From Adhaeribacter swui (GTDB lineage: Bacteria > Bacteroidota > Bacteroidia > Cytophagales > Hymenobacteraceae): a DNA stretch of 64,000 nt. Under the pieces are notes generated by a model, which did no database searches, was not told the origin of the DNA, and saw nothing but the letters and a program-made list of their open reading frames with translations. The DNA lies in the NCBI RefSeq assembly GCF_014217805.1, contig NZ_CP055156.1, positions 124,001 through 188,000 on the forward strand. The letters run 5' to 3'. Positions 7,057 to 15,800 of the stretch are shown piece by piece. Made by a program: the position numbers and the translations under genes. Position 1 is the first letter of the stretch; the number at the start of each line of letters is the position of its first letter.

Positions 7057-8175
7057 ATGACAGAAAGAGAAACTTTTGTTTTAATTGAAAGGTATCTGGC
7101 CGGGGAACTTAACCGGGCAGAAGAAATTGATTTTGACCAGCACCGGCAAAACGATCCGGTTTTTGCCGAACGTTACCGCGATTACCAGGAATTGTTTGGG
7201 GCCATGCACGTGTACAAAAACCGCACGGCACTAAAACAAAAACTGCAAACCATCCATACTACCGAATTTGAAACGGTGCCGGAAACCACTGAGGCGGTAG
7301 AGCCCGTTACATCGTCGTGGAAAATATTCTGGAACCAGCATTTTGCAACCATGGCGGTAGCTGCTTCGGTGGCGGTAATTACAGTTTTTGGTAGTTTATT
7401 AAGTTTAGATGCCTGGCGCTCCGTTAAGAAACAACAAAATGCCCGTTACTCCGAACTGCGCCGCGAAGTAGACCAAATTAAACGGAGCCAGCGCGCGCTT
7501 ATTCAGGATATCTCGGGCAAACCCAGTATCCCTAACGCTAAATTAGCTTTGCGGCCGGCTTCTTTTATTGGTACCGGCTTTGTGCTCAGCTCGTCGGGTT
7601 ATTTTGTAACCAGCTACCACGTTATTAAAGATGCCGACTCGGTGTACATTGAAAATAACAAAGGCTTGCGCTACAAAGTAAAAGAAGTGTATAAAGATAA
7701 ATTACACGATCTGGCAATTTTAAAAATTGCTGATTCTAGCTTTACTTCTTTTGGTCATTTGCCTTATGCTTTTAAATCCAGCACCGCCGATTTAGGCGAA
7801 AAAGTTTATACGCTAGGTTTTCCGCGCGAAGACATGGTTTACGGCGAAGGCTCTTTAAGTTCCCGTACCGGCTTTGAAGGCGACAGCACCGCTTACCAGA
7901 TTTCTATTCCGGTTAACCCCGGCAACAGCGGCGGACCTTTAATTGATAGTCAAGGTAATTTAATTGGTATTATCAGCGGCAAACAGCGCGAACAGGAAGG
8001 CGCAGCTTTTGCTATTAAATCGGCCTATCTTAAAACGTTAATTCAGGGTATGGGTCAGGATACGTTAAAGGAACCCATTAATTTATCGCGCCGCAATAAC
8101 TTAGCTGGCTTAGCCCGCACCCAACAGATAAAGAAATTGCAGGATTACGTGTTTATGGTTAAAATTTACAACTAA
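7057..8175 (+). CDS. Anti-sigma-like N-terminus fused to a membrane-anchored trypsin-like protease
   Basis: This 372-residue protein has three parts. Residues 1-60 (ETFVLIERYLAGELNRAEE, then DPVFAERYRDY) match the N-terminal pattern of Bacteroidota anti-sigma factors. A transmembrane helix lies near 100-120 (MAVAASVAVITVFGSLL). A short coiled coil then leads to an S1C/HtrA-like serine protease with GTGFVLSSSGYFVTSYHV (His), KLHDLAILKI (Asp) and PVNPGNSGGPL (Ser), so the catalytic triad is complete. No PDZ domain is present. The protease should face the periplasm and the anti-sigma-like part the cytoplasm. It follows the sigma gene and is closed by a terminator. The anti-sigma role is inferred from sequence pattern and position. 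Confidence 0.8.
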   Translation: MTERETFVLIERYLAGELNRAEEIDFDQHRQNDPVFAERYRDYQELFGAMHVYKNRTALKQKLQTIHTTEFETVPETTEAVEPVTSSWKIFWNQHFATMAVAASVAVITVFGSLLSLDAWRSVKKQQNARYSELRREVDQIKRSQRALIQDISGKPSIPNAKLALRPASFIGTGFVLSSSGYFVTSYHVIKDADSVYIENNKGLRYKVKEVYKDKLHDLAILKIADSSFTSFGHLPYAFKSSTADLGEKVYTLGFPREDMVYGEGSLSSRTGFEGDSTAYQISIPVNPGNSGGPLIDSQGNLIGIISGKQREQEGAAFAIKSAYLKTLIQGMGQDTLKEPINLSRRNNLAGLARTQQIKKLQDYVFMVKIYN

Positions 8176-8194
8176 ACATAGTAACTGCTTCCAT

Positions 8195-8228
8195 AAAAAG
8201 GCTTCTCAGAACAAGAGAAGCCTTTTTT
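8195..8228 (+). terminator. Terminator after the sigma/protease operon
   Basis: GGCTTCTC at 8200-8207 pairs with GAGAAGCC at 8215-8222, preceded by A and followed by T runs. It ends the plus-strand operon and could also act for the convergent minus-strand gene. Confidence 0.93.
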
Positions 8229-8360
8229 ATTTCCGGCTGGTGCCTGGCTTGGTAAATTTTAAAAAATTTAAAAACTGATATTTAAGTTCAACACTTCTGC
8301 ACCCGATTGTAAATAATTAATTGCTTTAATTATAAAAAAATGCGAGTTTAATTTCCGTAC

Positions 8361-9689
8361 TCAATTAAATTTTTGAATAATTAAGTTAATCATTTCGGTA
8401 AGAAAAGTGCCGGTATAAGGCCCGAAAAAATTCATATCGCGGGTTTCGTATTTTTTTAATTTATAGTATTTCTGCGGCGTTACATAGCCGATATAGCTGC
8501 CATTAAAGCTTGTTACTATAATTTTTTTATCTGCATGCGCCGCTGTAATAGCGGGTAACAATTCGCCGGAGAAATCGCAGGGCGTTCCGATAAACTGTAC
8601 CGGCCCTACTTGAAGCATCGATAAACCCGCCGGGTATTTTCCGAAAACCGTATAAAACAACCACGGCCTAAATCGCCGGTCGTCTTTGTACCGCCATTGC
8701 GGTTTGCTCAAACTTATTGGGAAAAAGGCACTTTGCAGGTTAAAAGCATAGCTTAACGTGGTTTGATTTAATCTGTTTTCTATTTTTGTGGCTAAGCCGG
8801 TTGCCAGATTGTTTACTTTTTCATACTCCGCTCCGGCAGCTTGCGGGCCATGACTGCCTACCGCTCCGGCGCCAAAAGCGGCCATATTTAATTGTAATCT
8901 TTGTTCGAGTAGTTTTACCAAGGCACCCGGGTACTCCGCTGATAAACGCAAATCGTTGGAGGCAACCGAAGTAGGATGCGCCGCATACGTGCACAGCAGG
9001 GCTTTTTCCCCGGTTCTTTTCCGAAAATAAAGCACCCGGATTAAGGAGTCTACGCCGCCTTTCTCCCCTATTAAGCGGTTGTTAACATATTCCGGAGCAG
9101 CCATTTGCTGGTAAGCCATGGCGGCCGGTACTGCAGTTTGTTCTGCTTTTAAAATAGCCCTTGCTATTGATTGCGCTAGGTTATCTACAATTTGGTTGCT
9201 GTATTTACCTGCCATTATCCGGCCAGCCGGTTTTTTGCCCCACCCACCTATACTGTAATGCGTGTGCGTAGCTGTAAAAAACAAATTTTTTAAAAAATAC
9301 CCTTTACTACCCAGCAGCTCCTGTACCCGGGCCGTAACACGCATGGGCATAATAAGTAAATCAGCGGTAACCCAGGCAACTTTTTGGGTGCCAGTTTTAA
9401 AAACAAAAGCCCGTACCCACACCGAATCGTGTACTTGCTCAAACTTTTTACCACGCCGCTTGCCATAACCCGCCATAGGCACCGGTTTTGCCGGAGTAAT
9501 ATTTACCTTAGCCCAACCAACCCGCACTGTATCGGAACCAGTTAATGCAGTTGGCTGAAACGCCGTAATTTGTTCTTTCGACTTTTGGTAGTAAGCTGTT
9601 TGCTGGTAAGGCGTAGTATCTATTTTTTGCGTAATGCAAGCGGGGCAACCCAACCATAAACCGACTAAGATAAAAGTAAGATACCGCAA
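8361..9689 (-). CDS. Neutral/alkaline ceramidase-like lipoprotein
   Basis: This 442-residue protein has a signal peptide with a Cys-rich lipobox region (GLWLGCPACI). The body opens VGWAKVNITPAKPVPMAGYG, the signature of the neutral/alkaline non-lysosomal ceramidase N-terminal domain. TATHTHYSIGGWG supplies the metal-binding histidines and GAVGSHGPQAAG sits where the catalytic loop is expected. Known family members hydrolyse the amide bond of ceramide, but many bacterial relatives have unknown substrates, and this one lacks the C-terminal Ig-like domain of true ceramidases. It is probably anchored in the envelope. It is a single gene converging on the sigma/protease operon. Confidence 0.78.
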   Translation of the reverse strand: MRYLTFILVGLWLGCPACITQKIDTTPYQQTAYYQKSKEQITAFQPTALTGSDTVRVGWAKVNITPAKPVPMAGYGKRRGKKFEQVHDSVWVRAFVFKTGTQKVAWVTADLLIMPMRVTARVQELLGSKGYFLKNLFFTATHTHYSIGGWGKKPAGRIMAGKYSNQIVDNLAQSIARAILKAEQTAVPAAMAYQQMAAPEYVNNRLIGEKGGVDSLIRVLYFRKRTGEKALLCTYAAHPTSVASNDLRLSAEYPGALVKLLEQRLQLNMAAFGAGAVGSHGPQAAGAEYEKVNNLATGLATKIENRLNQTTLSYAFNLQSAFFPISLSKPQWRYKDDRRFRPWLFYTVFGKYPAGLSMLQVGPVQFIGTPCDFSGELLPAITAAHADKKIIVTSFNGSYIGYVTPQKYYKLKKYETRDMNFFGPYTGTFLTEMINLIIQKFN

Positions 9690-9834
9690 TTTTACTTGAT
9701 TTTATTGTTCAATATAGTTCCAAATAAATTTACAATTGTACTCCGGAACAAGGACTGTCTGAAAAAAGCAGTTTGGTAATTTTGGCTCTATTCTCCAATA
9801 CTGGATGGCGTATTTTTTAAAAAATTGCTATTCT

Positions 9835-9875
9835 ATAAAGTAAGAAGCCCTGCTAAGCAGGGCTTCTTACTTTAT
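9835..9875 (-). terminator. Strong terminator of the giant DUF11 gene
   Basis: A perfect 19-bp stem (9835-9853 against 9857-9875) has a 3-base loop and a GCCCTGC core. It lies 16 bp beyond the stop codon of the giant minus-strand gene, with A/T runs on both sides. Confidence 0.93.
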
Positions 9876-9891
9876 GAGATAATTAATCAAC

Positions 9892-12800
9892 CTAATTTTT
9901 AATCAGCTGTACATTATAACGCAACCCCGGCCCATTAATAATAACCACATACATGCCACTAGCTAAATCCTGAACTTGCAGGAGCAAGCTGTTTTGTCCG
10001 GCTTTAATGTCCAGCTTCTGGGTTTTAACTTGCTGGCCACGGGCATTCAGTACCACCAACGTACCCTGTTCATCAGTGGTGGCACTAAATTCAATAGTTA
10101 CCTTATCTTGCGCCGGATTTGGATACAATTTAATAACTGGGCTAGCCTCTATTCTTGCATTTACCCAAACTACTTTACTGTTTCGGCTAGATAAATTAAA
10201 ATCAACTTGCTTTAACCGATAATAAGTAACTCCTGGCAATGGCGCTTCATCCATAAAGGCATATTCCTTAACCTGGTTGCTGGTACCTGCGGCATTTACT
10301 TGACCTATCGGGCTAAAAGTTTTACCGTCGGCGCTTCGTTCCACTATAAAGTATTGACTATTTTTTTCCGAAGCGGTGGCCCAGCTTAGGGCAACGTGCC
10401 GGTTCTGGTATTTAGCTTTAAAGTAAATTAACTCTACTGGCAAAGGCACAATAACTTGCTCACTCCTGAAATCGGCTTCGTCGCCAAGGGCACTTGGCAC
10501 TACGGTTACTCCAAAACTATCCGGGTCAAACAAATCTACTAAGCCATCCTGGTCGGTATCGTGGTAATAAACGGCATTATTGGCGCTTAAGAAATTAGGT
10601 TTATTTGCTACCTGACTTTCCAACCAATCGGGCACATCGTCGTTATCCTGAAACCCGTTGATATCGCGGTTCAGGAAATACCCGTTGTTTGCTGCATTCT
10701 GAAAATTCTGCGCTCTTTGTACCAAATTATCGAGGGCAATTTTATTATGATTTACATCAAACGCTTCGTAGTAATCAAAAGCGCCATCGTTATCCGAATC
10801 TAAATCCAGATAATCCGGAATATTGTCGCTCACAACATAGTTAGCATCGGTATTTATTGGAATAAGAACTTGCCCATCTTCGTTACCATCGTAAACGCCA
10901 ACTAAACCATCGTTATCGGCATCTATTTGGTTAGGAGCCCGGTAACCGGCTGTGGTTTGCGCCTCAATGTTATCCAGAATTCCGTCGTTATCCGCATCAA
11001 TATCTAGGAAGTCTTTAAAAGAGTCTCCATCGGTATCCGGCATAGGCAAGATGGTAATGCCGCTTTCCGGGGAAGTTTCGGCATAATCGGGCATACCGTT
11101 GCTACCAACACCCCCGTTGTACTTACTAATTATTAAATTAAAATTAGCCGGAACAAAACCTCCATTTGCTTCAATGGTATTGGCAATGCCGTCGCCATCC
11201 ATGTCTAAATCAAAATTATTGATGATGCCGTCCAGATCGATATCAAACCAATCGTTTATCTGATCATTGTTTCTATCCCGGAAGGCGCCGTATTTTGGAT
11301 GAATATAACTCGGATCATAGTAGTTTAATTGGCCATTACTTGCTTTGCCCAGCGGATCAACACCTTCCCCGGAAACTACATCGGTAATGCCATCGTTATT
11401 ATCATCAATATCTGTAAAATCATCTACGCCATCTCCGTCGCGGTCGGCTGTAATTACCAGCGTAAGGGCCTTTTCTGTGATACCGCCGGTTTGGTCTACC
11501 GTTCGCACGGTTAACGGGTACGATCCGGGGCGCAGCGGAAAACGATTGCTCACTACAATGTGGCCGTCTGGCATAGACAACCCGTTTGGCAACGAACCAC
11601 TGCCACTCACTACGGAAGTTGATACAACGGGCCCGTCATCGTCGGTGAAAGTAGCCAGGATGTCGCCGTTACGGTAGTCGTAGAAATTTTTAGCAGCAAA
11701 AACAGTAACTCCCACTTCCGCATCAGGGAGGAAAGTAAGCGTAACCGACAAAGTAGTTTGCCCACCATCGTTATCGGAAGTACGTACCTGCACGGTGGTA
11801 GAACCAGGAACCAGTAAATTTCTATCGGCTACGGTAAATTGGCCGGTGGTAGTATTAAAGGCCACGCCGGGTGGTAAAGTGCCACTAATAATTTGAGCAG
11901 CTCTTATGGCACCATCCGGATCTGCTACCGTAGCCAAACTTTGGTTGTCCGTGTATGAATCTATGTTTCGGGGCGGCTCTATAGTATATACCGCTGGTTG
12001 GTGAACTATAACGTTGTTAAATATAGTATTCACCACATTATTTCCACCATTTACATCGTACTCTATTTCGGATGATTTAGTAGCTCGGGCAGTATAAGTA
12101 GTAGCTGCCGTAGGAACAACCGTAAAGGTAATAGTTTTTGAACTGCCAACAGTTAAATCTCCAATCGTCCAGATTCGGGTTGCCGGCTCGTAGGTAGTTC
12201 CTGCTGAAGGATCGGTACTAACCAAGGTTAACCCAGCTGGCAAGAATTGGCGCACCGCTACTCCGGTTGCATTATCTGCACCATTGTTTTTGGCGGTAAT
12301 AGTAAAAGTTGTTTGCTGATTTACAAAATACGGGCTACTGGCCTGGGTACTGCTCAATTCTATATCAGCCGCTTTCTGTACGTTAACAGTTACCGATGCA
12401 TTATTATTTTCTGCTACCGGATCAGTTTGATCTTGGCCTGTTTTTGTTACTTGTATTTTAATATCTCCTGTTTTAACTGGGATTGCTTCAACAATTAATG
12501 TCGCTGTTTTTAAGGGATCGATGGTGCCTACATTCCAATAACCACTTGCAGGGTCATAATCGCCTTGACTTGGAGTAACTTTAGTAATTCTAAAATTGAG
12601 CTCCGACGGACGATTATCAAAATACACAACGTTAGTAGCTGCATCTGGGCCATTATTTACCAAGGTTCCGGTAAATGTAATTGCGGTTACCCCATTATAA
12701 TAAGGCCCCGGTGATACGCTAAAAGAAGCGGCTACATCGGCACTGGACCCTACGTTTATGGTGTTACTTGCTTTATCATTGCCAGGCACCGGATCAGTTT

Positions 12801-15800
12801 CAGTTTGGGCAGTTTTTTCGGCGGTAGTAATAAAAGTACCAGTTTGGGTGGGCCGGGCAACCAAGGTGAGCGTTTGCGTTATTCCTGCTCCGATGTTATC
12901 AATGTTCCAGACTCCGGAACCAGCATCGTAGGTGCCCGCCGTAGTGGCGGCCCGTACAAAACTTAATCCCTCCGGTAATTTATCGGTTATTTTAACCCCA
13001 CTAGCCGAACTAGGCCCCAGGTTCTTAGCATTAATGGTATAGGTTACCTCGTTTCCGTTGATGTAAGGCTCCGGCGAAACAGTGCTCGTAACTTCAATAT
13101 CAGCCGATGGATTGACGGTGATAGTAGCAAAATCCTGGTCATTTGCCAGATTTCTATCAGGTTGATCTGCACTATATCTGGAAACCCGGAAGCTTACAGT
13201 ACCTGAGCGAATAAGACGTCCGGTCAGGGTAATAGTGGCTTCGGCTCCTGATTCTAAACTTGGTATGTCCCAGTAGCCGGTAGTTGGGTCATATTTTGTT
13301 CCGAGTGTAGTTACTGTTTTAATAGATGGAATATCAAATGCATTGGGCCGATTATCGTAAAACTTGATATTGGTAGCTCTGTTAGGACCGTTGTTCCTGA
13401 CTTTGGCCGTAAAAGTTGGCGTACTGCCTACGTAATAAGGTCCATCACCTACGCTAATTACAATTCCTAAATCAGCATTTTCTAAAACGTTAATAGTTGC
13501 GTCCTGGAAATCATTTCCATTATTGGGATCATTTTCGGAAATGGATTGAGCAGTTTTAGTGGCGCGTGTGGTTATGTTGCCGGTAGTATTTGGTACAACA
13601 TGCAGCACCAAGGTTTGCGTAACCCCGCTGCCCAAATTGCCAATATCCCAAACGCCGCCGTTGCTATTGTAAGTACCAATGCTGGGCTCCGCACTTATAA
13701 AGTTTAAACCGGGAGGCAATTGGTCGGTTACCTTCACGCCCGAAGTAGCACCCGGACCGTTGTTTTTAGCGGTAATGGTAAAAAAAGTGGGCACATTATT
13801 GTAATAATTACCTCCAGCGGCGGTATTGGTTATTGCAATATCCGCTATTGGTTTTGCATCTACATCAATAGAATTAGAAGCCGAGTTGTTGGCATTCTGG
13901 TTATCAGGAATATTGGAATTATTTACCGATGCCGTTGTGGTAATGGTGTTATTGTTAAGAGGAGCGGCTATTATTGTTAAAGTTTGGGTGGCTCCACTAT
14001 TTAAGTTACCCACCGTCCAAATTCCAGTTGATCGATCATAAGTACCTGCTCCGGTAGTAGCGGTATAATTTTTAAAATCTAAATCAACAGGCAATAAATC
14101 TTTTACAGATACGCCAGTAGTATTATCCGGGCCATTATTTGTTACCGTTACGGTATAGGTTACGTTGGTACCTACTACGTACGGGCTTGCCGACACTGTA
14201 TTAGTAATTGCCAGGTCTGCGTTTTGCGACACGATTATTTCTCTGATCTGAGAATCATTAGCTGTATTGTTATCATATTCATTTAAGCTATTCTTTGTAG
14301 CCAGGGTAGTAATAGTACCAGAAGTATTAGGCTTTACCACTAATGTTAAGGTAGCTTCTGCGCCATTAACTAAATTGCCAATGTTCCATAATCCATCACT
14401 AGGGCTGTAAGTGCCATTGGATGGGGAAGCTGTAACCAAAGTAAGTCCGGCTGGTAATTTATCGATTATGCTCACGTTCGAGGCATTGCTGATGCCGTTG
14501 TTTTTAGCAGTAACCGTAAAAGTTGTATTTACGCCGTTATAATAAGGCCCGGCAGCAACGGTGTTAGTAACCGCAATATCGGCGGCCGCATTTGGGTATA
14601 TCGTATTGGACGAGGTATTATTTATTTCGTTGACGTCGTATTGGTCTTTGGCAACTACGCTAGCCGTGGTGGTAATCGCATTGGTGGTGTTGGGAGTAGC
14701 CTTAATGGTTAAAGTTACCGTGGCGTCTTTCGCCAGCGATCCAATTACCCAATTACCTGTAACTCTATCGTAAGTAGTACCTGCTGGGGGTTGGGCGCTA
14801 TTAAAAGTAAGCCCGCCAGGTAATAAATCCCGAACGGTAACTCCCGAAGCCGCATCTGGTCCGGCATTGGTTACCGTCACGGTATAGGTAGTCTGGATAC
14901 CCCGGTAATAAGACCCGGCTGCCACGGTATTGGTAACAATTAAGTCAGCGTTGGGCAATACCTCTATACCGGCTTCGGCAGAATTATTACCCGTATTGTT
15001 ATCGAACTCCGTAGCAGAGGTTTTAGTAGCTACTGTTTTAATTAGGCCAGTTGTTTTTGGTTTCACCACTAACGCAAGCGTAGCACTGGCTGCATTCGCC
15101 AGACTATTGATTACCCAAGTTCCATTAGTGGTATTGTACGTACCGGTACTTGGGGTAGCGCTCACCAACTCCAAAGTATTAGGTAGCTGGTCCACAATGT
15201 TAATATTAGTAGCATTACTAGGGCCATTGTTCCTGGCAGTTACCGTGAAGGTGGTATTTACGCCGTTATAGTAATTACCGGCTGCAACGGTATTAGTAAC
15301 CGCAATATCGGCAGGAGAAGCTACCGTAATGGTATTGGAAGAGGTATTATTACCAGTGGTCTCATCTGGTTCAACCTGCGCTGTTTTAGCAGCTGTGGTA
15401 GTAATATTACCCGTAATAGTTGGTCTGGCTACTAATGTCAGGATAGTTTCGGATCCGGCAGCCAAAGTACCAACTGTCCAGGTTCCATCAGCGGTATTAT
15501 AAGTTCCACTACCGGGAGTAGCACTAACCAAGGATAAGCCGGCAGGTAATACATCCGTAATTACTACACCGGTAGCCGCACTGGTGGTATTGTTATTTCG
15601 GGCCGTAATTCGATAGGTTACCTCCTGCCCCACGTAATAAGGCGAAGTGCTTACTACGGTATTAGTTACGGCCACATCCACCGTAGATCGCACTGTTACG
15701 TCTTCGTTCGTAGTGGAGCTACCGGCATAATTACTACCGGGAACAAAACCACCGGCGTTTGCTCCAGTTTCGTATGTAGAGGTATTATCCAAGGTTACTA

